Shown here: positions 1 through 11,770 of the stretch, in pieces
Layout: each line of letters begins with the position of its first letter
Position numbering within the stretch: position 1 is the first letter of the stretch
NCBI RefSeq assembly: GCF_021130785.1
Contig: NC_060211.1
Location: 123,329,001 to 123,393,000 of the forward strand
Length of the DNA: 64,000 bases
From: Homalodisca vitripennis
Taxonomy: Eukaryota; Arthropoda; Insecta; Hemiptera; Cicadellidae
Direction of reading: 5' to 3'
Program-made: the position numbers and the translations under genes
Notes under the pieces: generated by a model
Told to the model about the DNA's origin: nothing
The model's input: the letters and a program-made list of their open reading frames with translations, nothing else
The model's database searches: none

Positions 1-776
1 ATGAATACATTTTATAAAGATACCTGCTTTACTTATTGTATTTTTAATTTTTTAATAATTACACTTTATATTAATAATTTGTAATTTCGATGGAATTATC
101 TTTAGTGCTTTATTTCAAGTATTAAAGGTGTATCTCAATATAATAAGACCTAGATATAAAATGTAATATAATACGAAATGTGGGGAAATGGCAAAGATTT
201 GCAACAAATATTATGTTTTAAAAGTATGAAAAAGACACTTTAGTTAAAATGTTTAGTGTTATTACTTTAAAAAAGTGTGGCATCTGTAGAAATAATGTAA
301 AATAAGTATTTTTATATAATATATCTTTTATGCTACTCCACTCGGACTTTCTGTATAGTGTTATTCGAATTTATTTTGTTTTGTAATAAAATAATACAAG
401 TTTTTTTTTTTTAATTTTAAGATATGACTTATTATTGCCCATGTATATATTTTTTGAAATGCTTTACATCTCTAGCAGCAAGTTGATAAGTTATCAGAAG
501 ACAATTGGTTTCTCAATGATGCTTTTTTTGTATGTTTGACTTTTCCTTTACAAGTTGCTTTTTTCCAATGGCACACATGATCCGAACATTTTAGAAGTCG
601 TTCCGGCAAAGGAAAAGTCTTAAAATTTAGATGTTTGAGGTCTGAAATATGTAAAGGGCATTATAATGATCTAATGTATTTAATACACTCTCTCTTACTC
701 TCTTCTTTCCATGTAAAAAATGTACGTTATTTTTAATAACTAAATGCAATCTACAATAAAGGTTCCAGGAAAAAAC

Positions 777-778
<2 letters not shown>
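1..778. other. AT-rich non-coding DNA
   Basis: No open frame of useful length, no recognisable protein fragment and no obvious repeat. Base composition is strongly AT-rich, as in the rest of the window. Confidence 0.6.

Positions 779-825
<47 letters not shown>
779..825. repeat. (TA)n microsatellite
   Basis: An uninterrupted run of TA dinucleotides. It is one of five long TA/AT tracts in the window and is presumably polymorphic in length. Confidence 0.97.
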
Positions 826-828
<3 letters not shown>

Positions 829-1271
829 TATGAATATGAAGATAAGCTATTTGAAGAGAAGAGTTTTCAAAGCAAGTGCAATTAATTTTTATTATAAAGT
901 GCAATTAATTGCGAGACAATTATTATATCAAATAGCCAAACACTATTTGAAAGCGCTAAGATATGATGCATATTTGACTTAAAATAAATTTCTGGTTGAA
1001 CTTAAAGCTTGAGTGTTAGGCCACTTTATAACAAAGTACATGTAAGTATAGCATGCGTCGTTTTGTAATTTTGTTGTGGTTCGGGGTACACCTCAGCCTA
1101 CAAAATATTTAAAAATCGCCCATAATTCAATTTATAAATATGAGCATCATGAAGTAATTTTTATTATTTATTAAACGTTACTTTATTGTGTTTGTAAAAT
1201 CAACTTAGTTTTTGTTACAATTACTCAAAACTGTATGTTAGTCCTAATATTTATTTATATACATCCTAATC

Positions 1272-1435
1272 TTATTAATATTATAAATGCGAAAGTACAT
1301 TTGTTTGTTTTACTTTCACGCATAAACTATTCAACCGATTGGGCTGAAATTTGACATGTATATTCTTAGGGTCCCTGGGATGATGCATACAGGCCTATTC
1401 TTTATTCAAAAATTCCTCCGGGCTACTTCCCAATG
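1272..1435 (+). repeat. Dispersed insect repeat, ATTATAAATGCGAAAGT type
   Basis: The block opens with ATTATAAATGCGAAAGT and continues with a TTTGTTTG stretch, CGCATAAACTATTCAACCG and GGGCTGAAATTTGACATG. From general knowledge, this kind of block recurs in many arthropod genomes as one end of short non-autonomous elements. The same opening recurs at about 16475-16504, and both copies are followed by an AGGCCTATTC stretch. I cannot assign a transposon family from this end alone. Confidence 0.6.
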
Positions 1436-1898
1436 GTCTTTAAGTAGTGAACAATTAATTAAAAGAGCATTTGTCATGCAATCAACTGTTATGTGTAAAC
1501 ATTGTTTATTATTTTCAATTTACTAACATTTATAGTGAGTACAAATATTTTTAACGCCGTTTTAGATTTCAGCGAATAGGTACTCTATTTTACAAAATGC
1601 TGGCAAAACACAAGATGGTCACAATTTGGCAGCGAAGACTCCCTTTGAAGTAGTGGGCAAGAACTATGCTAGATGAAAAATTCGCTGGACTGGGCTTTTG
1701 AACTAATGTACTAATTCCAGGTTTAAATGTTCTAAAATATTAACAGTACAAAGTTCAGATTAGTTTATGAAGAAAATAGCGTAGTATCATTGTTAATGTA
1801 CTTTTAGCTGTACATTTTTATCAAATATTAAGTATTAGATCTTAAAGCCAATGTAACTATCTAAAAAAAGTAAATTAGAATGGTCATAAATATATACT

Positions 1899-2020
1899 TT
1901 TTGACACATTTTCTTGATCATGACAATAAGGTAAACTTAATATTGGAAATATAATTCACTCGAACCAGCAGTGATCATACACGACTAAATGGTGTGCAAA
2001 GGAGCGGGTAACTGAGTGCA
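1899..2020 (+). repeat. Dispersed repeat family R1, copy A
   Basis: This is one of three diverged copies (with 2230-2354 and 17089-17228). Shared landmarks in order are a TTTTCTTGATCRTGACAA-like start, GGAAATATAATTCACTCGAA, a GTGCTCGTACAC-like stretch, and a GCAAAGG/GGGTAACT end. No coding capacity is visible. The family is unrecognised. Confidence 0.65.
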
Positions 2021-2229
2021 GATATAAGAGCCAATGTAGACAAACTTTTACTTTACGTTTATAGACTGTTATAAAACCTAAGTTAGTTGTTTTTTGATAA
2101 TAGTAGAGGTCTCAGAGCTATGTATGTATATATTTCTTGATCAGAAAAGAGGTAAAATCAGCAATGGAACAAAAATTCTAACATCCAAGTAAATAACAAT
2201 AATGATAAGTATACACTTTGTTTTACGTG

Positions 2230-2354
2230 GTTTCTTGGTCGTGAAAAGAAGGCAAACTGAACATTAGCGGCGGAAAATTTAAATGCACTCGAACCAGAAG
2301 TGTTCGTAACGGTGCAAACCTACGAAAGTACGTGCGGAACTGCGGATAACTGCT
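2230..2354 (+). repeat. Dispersed repeat family R1, copy B
   Basis: Second R1 copy, about 330 bp downstream of copy A in the same orientation. It carries TTTCTTGGTCGTGAAAAGAA, then a CACTCGAACCAGAAGTG core and an AACTGCGGATAACT end. Its proximity to copy A suggests a local tandem duplication of an element fragment. Confidence 0.6.
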
Positions 2355-2420
2355 AGTACATATATTTTTTTATAGTAACATAATAAATAACACATAAGTA
2401 AATTCAATACAATATGGAAC

Positions 2421-2428
2421 AGTGTGTG

Positions 2429-2466
<38 letters not shown>

Positions 2467-2500
2467 TGTGTGTGTGGTGTGTGTGTGTGTTGTGTGTGTT
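2421..2500. repeat. (GT)n microsatellite
   Basis: An imperfect GT run with occasional GG or TT interruptions. Pure alternating purine-pyrimidine DNA of this length can form Z-DNA, but no function is implied. Confidence 0.95.
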
Positions 2501-2556
2501 TTGCCCTGCAGTATCAGGAAGTGGCTACACATGAACTAGATCACGCATGCTAAAAC

Positions 2557-2800
2557 ATGCAGAGGATCGCCATAGTTAACCTAAAAACTTGGTTTCAACC
2601 ATTAGTCCAGTCAATATCCCGTGTATTTATCCCATACAGCACCGATTTTCATAAAAATTTGGATTTAGGTTCTATTTGTCTCTCTATTTCAAATTATATA
2701 CCCTGTGCCGGGCCGGGGGTTGAGTTTCCCTGGGGATGGATGCCACACCTTCTTGGGGTGAGCAATGTTTTCGTTGACAATGAGTGCAAAATCGATAAAA
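2557..2800 (+). repeat. Repeat family R2, plus-strand copy
   Basis: The core at 2604-2725 contains CCCATACAGCACCGATTTT, TTTGGATTTAGGTTCTA and TCTCTCTATTTCAAA. It is the inverted match of 4590-4727, and a more diverged inverted relative lies at 4215-4390. The opening GAGGATCGCCATAGTTAACC is also echoed in direct orientation near 4875. The 106-codon frame here is a by-product of the repeat and has no recognisable domain. Confidence 0.6.
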
Positions 2801-3723
2801 ATTTACTAATTCTAAGCAACTTTTGTTCTATGAAATTTGTTCCGAAATTCTATACTTTTCGATATATTCGCGAGTAAAATAATTTTAGTCAAATAATTGG
2901 AAAAATATGCATTTAATCGATAAACCTGTAGAGAGCAAAATCTTTAGAAAAGACATACACAAAAAAACATCGTGTATTTATGATATATACAGACCTAATA
3001 AAAACGGAATTGTTGCTTTTAAAAGTTGATTGGTTTTTTTAAACACCAAAATGAACAATTTCTACGTACAATAAACACACAAACCAATCTATTTGCTGGG
3101 AAAAAACTACAGAACCTTTTTTAAAAACCCATAAAACTATTTTATTATAAACGTTTCTAGCATCTTTCTAGCAAATTTCTAAGTGAGTTGTAAATAGAGT
3201 AATATAGATATCTATTTTTTTTAATAGTGAAAATCCCACCCTCTCTTCCACCCCATTTGAAACAGATTGTTGTTACTTTTCCAATTAACTTTATTTATGT
3301 TCTTATAGTATGTTTTGAGTTGTTTAAGCAGTCTAAAGTACTTATTTTTTTAAACAAATCGAGCTTGAAGTGTGAAAATCATTTTCGTAATTTAGCGAAA
3401 ATTCACCCTTTTCTTCAACATAACTTTTTTTGGCGTTTTATCTTTTTTTGTAGGGTAAAAATTGAGTAAGAGATATGGCCGTTTAAAGATTGCGTGCGTT
3501 CGCGTGTAAAGTACCTTTTTGAGCCCTTTTAGCATAAACTTATAGCTCTTAAAAAACCTACAAAATGCTTTTTTGAAGCTCGATTGCTTAAAAATTAAGC
3601 GAGCTATGGGAAAAAACAAACAAAATCACATTTTTGTAGAATTTAGAATATGTCGTATATTAGAATATTGATGAATACACGTATTGGCTATATTTTAGGC
3701 TTAGTCGAAATGTCATTTATATA

Positions 3724-3860
3724 AAGGGTGTCCTACGAGTAACCCGACAGACTTTCAAGTGGTTTCCTCTCATCTAAATAATGAAAAAAGTTCATTTAAA
3801 TATATGTCCGGATAGATTTCGCCCGATTTTCTGGGAAAGAACGGAAATAAAGCGAAAACT
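3724..3860 (+). repeat. GGGTGTCC-type dispersed repeat
   Basis: The block starts at AAAGGGTGTCCTA, runs through AATGAAAAAAGTTCAT and ATATGTCCGGA, and ends in GATTTCGCCCGATTTTCTG. The minus strand of 41195-41352 has the same order of landmarks starting from its ACAGGGTGTCCCA end. Sequences ending in an ACAGGGTGTCC-like terminus are common in insect genomes. The family cannot be named from sequence alone. Confidence 0.55.
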
Positions 3861-4214
3861 GTTGTTTTTATGGCGCAAAGGTAGGTGTTAAATTTATCGG
3901 ATTCTATCTAAAATGAACTTAAAATTTGAATAAAATACGCCCCAGACCTATAACCTTATTTGAGATATCAGACAAAATATGCAAATTTTGGTCTCGAAAA
4001 ACCTGCTTTGTTTAGATTTGAAGTACACTTACTTCATGAAATAAGAAATAAACACGCAAACTTTTAACTAAAAGTTGTAGATGATTTAAGTCTGAAGAGA
4101 ATGAAGTAAAATAGGCCACAAAACACAATGATTCTTAGGGTTCAAACTGTCTAGTATATCAAATTGTCTATCAACGTTAATTTAATGCATTTACAAATGA
4201 TTCCAAGCTTGAAA

Positions 4215-4390
4215 CTAGTATTTTATGAATTTTTTCGAATGGGGTAGTTTTCACCCCTAATAAATAAAAATCAACTCCCGACACACGTTTAACTTTGTAG
4301 TAATTTAGAGGGTAAATAGATCCTACATCCAAATTTATATGAAAATCGATACTATTTAATCAGTTAAGTTAGTGCGTAATAACATGTTTA
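4215..4390 (-). repeat. Repeat family R2, diverged minus-strand copy 1
   Basis: Similar in layout to the next copy at 4575-4727: an AATTTTTTCGAATGGGGTAG start, a CCTACATCCAAATTT core and AAAATCGATACT. The two copies lie head to tail in the same orientation, opposite to the copy at 2557-2800. Confidence 0.5.
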
Positions 4391-4574
4391 TTATTATTTT
4401 TTTAATGATTTCTGCCATAAGAGGTGACTGTTAAGGGCCGAAACTGATTAATAATAAATAATAAATTATATTAAAAATAAAATTGTCATTTCACGTTCAT
4501 TTAACTGATTAAATATGATTTCAATTGGTTACATGCTCCAATATAAATGTTTCTAATTTTTTTGGATTGGAGTG

Positions 4575-4727
4575 GTTTTAACCCTAAAAAAGAGCAACCC
4601 TCGGAACGAGATAGATTTTGAAATAGAGAGAAAGTAGAACCTAAATCCAAATTTTAAACAAAATCGGTGCTGTATGGGATAAATACACAGTTTACACTTT
4701 TGTAGGCCTACCGTAATTGACTGGATT
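4575..4727 (-). repeat. Repeat family R2, minus-strand copy 2
   Basis: Read on the minus strand, this copy closely follows 2604-2725 (shared ATTTATCCCATACAGCACCG and TTTGGATTTAGGTTCTA), with about 30 extra bases near its start. With the plus copy it forms an inverted pair spanning about 2.1 kb. I see no transposase between the arms. Confidence 0.6.
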
Positions 4728-5038
4728 AAAATATCTCATGGTATTAGGCATCCCCCGCTTCTGTGCTTATCGAGATGTTAAGGCCCATAATCGTCACAAG
4801 TATAACAATAGCAGAAAAGTTGTCTACGTTCTATAATAATGACATAGATTATGTCATATTAAATTACATAAGAGAATCCTAGGATCGCCGCAATTAACCT
4901 AAAAGCTTGGTGTTTTACATATTAATAAACCCGTGGGATTAAGTCAGTTTCCGTTCCGCCTTCTTCTAGTCGGCATTCATACCTAATACTTGAAATCAGA
5001 ACTGAATGTGCACAATTCTTGTAAAGTGAGTTTTCTCG

Positions 5039-5040
<2 letters not shown>

Positions 5041-5120
<80 letters not shown>
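5041..5120. repeat. (AT)n microsatellite
   Basis: Nearly 80 bp of alternating AT. It can form a self-complementary hairpin and is likely to be length-variable. Confidence 0.97.
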
Positions 5121-5123
<3 letters not shown>

Positions 5124-6714
5124 AATATATTGTCCTTACGTAACCCTTTTTGTATAATAGATTAAAATGGAGTTTTATTTAATTCTGAAAATTGTAAGTG
5201 TGGTTTGTCTCCTTATAATACGAAATATACTATTTTTGGCAGCCCTTACAAATGTTATTTCAATATTTTCTTTCATAATATTATTCCAAATTCGATGAAC
5301 ATAGTCTACTAAATAATATGTTTTACAGCCACATCCGTTTCATTCATGATACACGGTGTCATACTAAGCCATTTTTTCTGCGAACTGAATTGAAACTAAA
5401 ATGTACCAGACAATTTGACTGTAATTTGCTACAATTTTAAAAATACAAAAAAAATATATAAATTAATATTTTTAATAGTGGATTATGTATATTGATCGTG
5501 GACGTTATACGACGATAACTACGACATTGAAATAAATTAGGGTTAATTTCATTGACTATTACATTTCTCTTATACTTCGAATAATGTGATAGTTACGTAA
5601 GTATATTATGTTATCTACTAATATATGTACAGAATGTTTAAGAAATCCGTAAATATTATCCATAGAGAGTAAATCCATAAATATTTTCAAAAACTTCTTA
5701 AATACACTTAAGTAGCTGTTTGCAGCTAATATTCCACATGAGAAACTCGCGTAAAGCGTAACTGTTTAAAAACCTATTACAAGGTGATAGTAAAATTAAT
5801 AATACTAGTTAAAATTTATTTAGTTGAATGTTTTAGGAAATTGGCTTTTGAGGCATGCGCAAATGTTTTCTAGAACATTTAAATTGTAGGAAAAAGTTTA
5901 AAAAGTCGCAAGTGTTTGTTTGTCTCTTTATTTCGGAACAGACTTTGTACAGCCCTCGGGCCAGGTAACGGAACCAATTGGCTCTTTATAAACACACTAG
6001 CTAGTTTTTATTAAAATCCATACATAAATTCCCCTTAAGAAAGAAATCGATCGCCGATTACGCTAGTTTTTGTGGAATCGAAATAATAGGTCACTAAAAG
6101 TTTTAATCAAAAGGCATCAAATTATATTTGTAAAACGATTAATTTTACCTCATATTTAATTAACTAGTCAAAATTTGGTCTAATCCAAAATTTAAAAAAT
6201 ATCAATGGGGTTTACACACTGAATTCAATCGTTTAGACCCGTAGATAAAAGTTATATGAGCATCAACAAACCTTTATGATGATAATATGAATCTCCATAT
6301 CCATTGGCTGACGATGATTCATCTACGTGTCCTGGATGTTAAGTGTATAAAGCTAAAAATATATGAGCTATGTTCTATAGTTTTGACATGTTTATCGACT
6401 CTTTAACCTCTCGTTTCGACGCTACTACTAGAACTACCACGAACGATGTCACATAATTTAAGATGAGTGTTTATAAAATGCACATTTTCTGTTGGTCCCA
6501 TGATCATAATACACGTATTATGTCTAAATGTACTTTTACCAACGCACAACAGCCAAAGTAAATGGCGATATTATACGATACAGAAGTAATTAAATATGAA
6601 CTAGAAATCCACCTGAGCAAGTTGTTGAATATTTTTGTAAAAACGCTGCTTTTTATCGTTATGTTATCGTACAACACGAGTTTCTGGAGTATGGTCCAGA
6701 AAACAGACAGGAAG
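5121..6714. other. Non-coding DNA, nothing recognised
   Basis: AT-rich sequence without a protein-like frame. The two short opposed frames near 6504-6744 have no recognisable content. Confidence 0.5.
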
Positions 6715-6803
6715 ATCAATGGGATTGTCTGTCAAAATACTTAATTCCGAATTTAAATATGAAACATTGGAACAGGACAGTACAGAACGAGCGTCGAAAT
6801 GTA
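6715..6803 (+). repeat. Local repeat unit interrupted by a mariner-like element
   Basis: The stretch TACTTAAT..TTTAAAT..ACAGTACAGAACGAGCGTC is repeated just beyond the transposon at about 8112-8190, with a weaker third unit at 8203-8285. The units are about 110 bp apart once the 1269-bp transposon is removed. The sequence was therefore a short diverged tandem array before the insertion. Confidence 0.55.
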
Positions 6804-8072
6804 CAGGGTTATCATAAAAGAATGGTGCGGTTTCGAACATGGTTTTAAAGAAAAAAAACGAATTGTTTACAGTTGAAGTTGTTTATTCACCTTATTTTTC
6901 GTTTCAAAACTGTTTTTTTTACATAATTCATAAATTTCAATATGTGCGCCCTTAGTTGCTCGACAAATGTCCAAACGATACTCAACTTCTCTCCAAGCAT
7001 TCGTTAAAATTTCTTCGGTTTATGGTTGTCATTGCTACAATAATCCTGGTGTTTTAAAGTGGTTCAGGTCGAGAATTTGTTTTGAATAAACAACGAATTT
7101 AATGTACCCCCTCAAGAAAAAATCGCAAGGTGTCGGGTCTGAACTCCTTGGAGGCCACAGTTACAGGTCCTTGCCGGCCTATCTATCGATCTCCAAAACC
7201 TTTCGTTAAAAATGTCCGTGACCCAATGCACTAAAGTGTGAGAAAGCATCATCCATTAATTGTTTTTTAAGCAAAACAGAAAGACCCTACTAACGCGATT
7301 CCTCATTACACCCCCACCCAAACATTTCGCACTAACTTTAGGCGAATCACGTTTGTTTCCCATAAATTACGTGTGGGTTTTCAGAACCCCTTATTCGTGA
7401 ATTATGTATGTTAACACATCCACTCAAATGGAAAGTAGCTACGTCTGTAAAAAACGACATCGTCTAAACATGATTAGTTTTCACACTTATTCTGTCCAAT
7501 GTTTCAACAGTGAAATTGTAATGATTTACAGAATCATTGGGTTTTAATTCCTGTATCTGCATTTTTATAAGCGTATAATTTGAGTTTTTTTATGTAAAAC
7601 TTTATTTTTGGAATACCTAATTCAACGCTTCGAGGGATGGACTTCCCAGGACTTCTAATTGCCAAAATAGTTCAACCGTTTCGTCTGGTACACCTGGTCT
7701 ACCGGTTGATTTCTGTCTCTTAATGATGATCCTGTTTCTTCAAATTGTTCAAACCAACAATTGTTATGTTATTTTTTTGTAGTGGATCTCTTCCAAATTC
7801 ACGTCGGAAAGCACGTTGAACTAAAACTACGGATTTTGGAATTCAGCCAACATTAAAAAAACACTTTGCTTTATCTTTATATCTGAGAATAAGGTAACTC
7901 ACTAAACTCACCACAACAACAATATAAGAACTAACTTTGAGGTTAGAACAGCTTATAAACAAACTTTTGGATCGGAGGCTTTCAGAGATACCATTATAAC
8001 AGTCATCCAGAAATTTCCCTACTATCTTCTTACGAATTACTGAAACCGCATCGTTCTTTTATGATAACCCTG
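6804..8072 (-). mobile_element. Decayed mariner-like DNA transposon with 30-bp TIRs
   Basis: The left end CAGGGTTATCATAAAAGAA (6804 on) is the inverted match of the right end (8043-8072); about 28 of 30 positions agree. The element is 1269 bp, the usual size for Tc1/mariner elements. The base pair before the left TIR is TA. The expected TA after the right TIR reads CA, consistent with a decayed TA target duplication. The interior carries a broken transposase on the minus strand. Without autonomous coding capacity it is inactive. Confidence 0.85.
6925..7830 (-). pseudogene. Mariner-like transposase relic
   Basis: Minus-strand fragments in several frames are recognisable in the right order. 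The N-terminal helix-turn-helix region is near 7790-7822 (VQRAFRREFGRDP-like). A segment around the first catalytic aspartate is near 7340-7460 (TDVATFHLSGCVNIHNSRI, followed by GSENPHV). The C-terminal tail is near 6925-7000 (WREVEYRLDICRATKGAHIE). This order matches the large insect family of mariner/DDE_3-type transposases. Frameshifts and stops separate the fragments, and the second and third catalytic residues cannot be placed confidently. Confidence 0.75.
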
Positions 8073-8084
8073 CATATTAGAATG

Positions 8085-8290
8085 TGAAAACCAACGTGGT
8101 CTAATTCTCAGCCAAAAGACTTAATCCAGATTTTAAATGAAAAAATTGGTACAATACAGTACAGAACGAGTGTCAAAGTGTGTATTACGACGGGAAAAAT
8201 CAATGTGGTCTGGTTATATATCAGAAGACTGACTTCTCAATTGAATTTGGGAATTGGCAATGAATAGTGCAAAATGATGGGAGACACATG
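8085..8290 (+). repeat. Two further units of the interrupted local repeat
   Basis: CAACGTGGTCTAA at 8092 and CAATGTGGTCTGG at 8203 start two diverged units of about 111 bp. Unit one carries the ACAGTACAGAACGAGTGTC landmark shared with 6790-6803. No coding capacity. Confidence 0.5.
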
Positions 8291-11080
8291 AACAGTCAAA
8301 AAATGAATTGGAGACAATTACAATAGTCTAGGTATCTACTGTATATTACAAACAGCGTTTACTAACCAAGTGTTGCTGTAGCTGGCGCCAAGACTTTGGA
8401 CTCTAGTTTAACATGTTATGATTTTTATGGGTTTGCTCGCAAGATAATAGTTTTAGGGAATAAGATTGTTATATCTATTCTTCTATAAAAGAATATCTAA
8501 TTATGGACTCTTAGTGACGTATAACAAATGGCGAACACGTTTGCAGTGTAGAGCAGTTGTGCTATCATTACCTTGGCATGTCAGGACACGCCCAGCCCCC
8601 AGGGAATGGTCCCCATCAATTAGGTAGTCCTCACGTGTTTGGTACACACTCACTCACACACGCCATGTCCTGTCCCATCCTGTATTTTTACACTTCAACC
8701 GGCATTACCATCATAGTGGTTTTTTATGTTTCACTCAGGCACAGTAAAGATTACGTGATAATAATCCCTTTAGGCATTGCCTACAGACTGAGTTAGATTT
8801 CAACTTCTGGTCGACTTTCAATCTATCGTATTTTAATGGGTTAGGGCCTACCTATGTATAAAGGGTTTTACGTGTATAACTTATGTACAAATACATTTTC
8901 TCCCCTTCTTCAAGATTTATCAGCTTAATCTAGCCAAAAATAAAAATCATTGAATCCTACAGTACTCAGAACAATTCGCATAAATATTTTTCAAACAATA
9001 CTTCACATGCCATTATTCCTAAAATGTTGATTTCACCCTTCCTACCTCCACCAATAATCAATTTCACTTCCGGTACTCACGAATTGTAGACGGTATTGAA
9101 TTGAAAACGCTCTCGTTTATCCAACCAAGTAAAGTTTCCGACAATATCTAAACTTGTTTATGAATGCTTAAAAGATTAAAGTATAAACCAAGCAACAACA
9201 ACAGCAACACACATATTTTAACCTTCATCAATAATTGACAGTTTGTGCTATTAAACACACTACTTGGTGAAAACTGTAGTGCTCCTAAAGCCATTTCCCA
9301 ACAAAACTCTACGGGTTGTTTAGGGTACTGTTGGACATTCTGAAAATTTCGATTTAATCTGTTAAAATCAAATTCATATATTTCATTCCGTAAGTGAATC
9401 GGTTCTCAGGATACTTTCTCGAGCTGTGAAGAAATAAAGATAGTTATAACGAGGTTCAATTTAAAGATTGGAGTGCCAAGGACGGTGAAAAAAAACATAT
9501 GACAAAAAATACTTGGGTTTCATACCCCTGGGCCTTTAAAGTGGAACAAATCTCCGTAAGAAAATGCATCAGTGAATAAACAGCCTGAATTTTTAGCCCG
9601 TGTTGACAGTTAACTTTGCATCTCTACAGTCAGAGGTTAATTAATCCGCTGTTTTAAATATACCAGATAGAATAAACAATAGCTGATGTAAAATTAGTTA
9701 TATTACTGTTTTAATAAACAGTAATATAAATTAAAACTAAAACTAATGTTTTAGTTTTAGTTTATGTTTTAAATTTTAATTTAATTGCAATTGATATTTC
9801 ATATAGAAATTTAATTTTAAATTTTAATTAAATAATTTAATTTAATGTGTAGGCTTTGGATTTTTAAGGAGTACTTTAGGAACAGTCTGCACCAGGGAAA
9901 ATGTGGTTAGAGATCATGGACAGAAACGATTCGTGTTTTACTCGAATTGTTTATTGATTTTAGTGTTCTGGTTTAATTTGAAAACGTTGAAAATGTATCG
10001 TAATATGAGGGTAGTTTAAGGTTTAATGAAAAAATATATGGTTAAAGATTTTATATTTCAAAATGAAGCAGATGCAGAACATGGTACTTTTTTAAATAAA
10101 GAAGAAAGTGTATAAAAAAAATATATATGGGGTTAGAGTACTCAAAGGTATTTTTGCCAATTCCTATAACTACAAATTTATAAATAATAAAATATATAAA
10201 TTTAACAGTGTTGAATGTTCAAATAAAGAATGAGAAAAGTCATAGTGAAAACAAAAAGTTTATTTTTAAAAAAGTGACATGTATTGATAACTTCAATATT
10301 TTGATTTGTGTAATATTTTGGCATGTGTAAAAACTTTTGTTATTCTTGCATAATAAACATTTGTATGAATTATGGGATTGAGTGCGCTCGCTGCAGCGTG
10401 CACATGAATAACGTCACACCTATTAAGGGATGGTACAACGATGCACAGATTTATTTGAATTCCTATTTCATTAACAGAAACATCCATTTCATCCATAAAG
10501 TATCGGTGAGGCTTCAATTGTTCTAGTAGATGCAATTCCTTGCACTGATGGTTTTATTGCGTAATGTAACTGCAAAGCAGTGTAACTACAAATGGGTAAA
10601 TATATTTATTCTAATTGCACTATTGTGATTCTAAGAGAATATGTATTAATGTTTAATTTTATAGTTTTAAGTAATTAACTGTATTTGCCTTAAATTAAAT
10701 GTTATAACAATCAAAAGTAGCAATTGCTCCTACAATACACCAGTATATTGTAATAGTTTATATTGTTTTTTAATAAGTAAAAACAAATTAAAAGTCACAT
10801 GAGTGGTTTTGCGTAAATCTTTTACCTTTGTGTTTTTGCATGATAATCATATTCTTGATACAAAATTAAATTATGATTGATAAGAACTAATATTATTGTA
10901 GGCTACATTATATTTCTTAACATAAAATAATATAGGAGCAAAGAACGAATACTTCACACATTTCGCTGATTTTCATATAGGCCGAATCTCATTGCATGGG
11001 GCCAAGAAAGCTTCCATCAACCAGAATCTTTAGAAGTGCACGTATCTTCTTCCAAGCTGTTACTTAGAGTATTTTTTTTT
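8291..11080. other. Non-coding DNA with an A/T-only stretch
   Basis: No protein-like frame is convincing. 9690-9850 is almost pure A and T, with internal complementarity around TTAAAACTAAAACTAATG and AGTTTTAGTTTATG. 8557-8796 is somewhat GC-richer and contains an open frame without recognisable content. 10293-10535 has opposed frames on both strands that I could not assign. Confidence 0.45.
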
Positions 11081-11089
11081 TAGGGTGGG

Positions 11090-11535
11090 TCCGTGAGGAC
11101 CGAATCCGCCAGGGCCGAAATAGTGAAATTTTCCGCCAAGACCGAAAACGAAACTTTCCGTCATCAGCTCCGAAAATAATCCGCCAAGGTCGAAAAATGG
11201 ACTTTCCGTCAGCTCCGAATTCTAACCTAAAACATTCCTATAACCTCGAATACTTATTCGTAGAGTCCGCCAGCTCCGAAATAAGATATTGTCCGTGAGA
11301 TCCGAATATGTAATATTCCGTTAAACACCGAATCCTATAGGGACGAAAGCAGTTGCAATCCAGTAAGGCCGATAAAACTCAATCGTCCCGATAGGGCCGA
11401 AACTGAAGCATTCCGTCAGCGCCGAATTATAGCAGGACCAGTCCGTTAACTCCGAATAAATACGTAACAGTCCGCCAACTCCGAATTGGGATTTTTCCGC
11501 CAAGTCCGAATCTGATTCTTTCCGCAAACGTCGAA
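11090..11535 (+). repeat. Array of 18 copies of a 15-bp motif, TCCGYCAVNNCCGAA
   Basis: Eighteen units, all in plus orientation, start at 11090, 11105, 11132, 11157, 11180, 11205, 11236, 11266, 11292, 11317, 11333, 11359, 11386, 11412, 11442, 11471, 11496 and 11521. Start-to-start spacing is mostly 25-31 bp, with two units abutting at 15-16 bp. TCCG at the left and CCGAA (or TCGAA) at the right are best conserved. The middle (YCAAC, TGAGG, CCAGC and so on) varies, and the 10-15 bp spacers are unrelated to each other. Units 7, 11 and 12 are degenerate. This resembles subterminal protein-binding repeats of DNA transposons more than ordinary satellite DNA. An inverted relative lies at 32693-33188. 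Confidence 0.9.
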
Positions 11536-11770
11536 TATTGGACTCGCCCCCAAGCGGAGAGGTATGCGCGCAGTCGGTGAAATGGGAGGAGCTTAGCGGC
11601 GAGTCCGCCCAGGCCAGGGGGAAATCACAGGGGGTCCCCCAATCACAGTGTTCCGGTTCACACGAGCTCCTCATGCAGCGGCATAATGAGGTGATCGCAA
11701 CCGGCGGAGAGAATGAGTGGTGATGGAGGGGCCCCCTCCTACCAACTACAGATAGCCCGTGTAATTGGAA
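11536..11770. other. GC-rich segment inside the left motif array
   Basis: This is one of the GC-richest stretches in the window, directly after the last motif unit (TATGCGCGCAGTCGG, GGAGGAGCTTAGCGGCG, GGGGCCCCCTCC). A GC-rich stretch also sits on the inner side of the right array (32555-32690). The open frames across it on both strands follow from low stop-codon density and have no known domain. It could be the internal end of the same element. Confidence 0.4.

Noticed and set aside
2557..2877. 106-codon plus-strand frame
   Set aside because: It lies within repeat family R2, whose inverted copies at 4.2-4.7 kb do not preserve the frame.
10293..10535. 80-codon minus-strand frame (FMDEMDVSVNEIGIQ-containing)
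   Set aside because: Plausible composition, but no splice sites, no recognisable family and an equally open frame on the other strand. Kept only as part of a non-coding block.
11090..11535. CRISPR-like array of repeats and spacers
   Set aside because: Although the repeats are regular and the spacers unrelated, the repeats are too short and too degenerate, the spacers are only 10-15 bp, there are no cas genes, and the genome is clearly eukaryotic.
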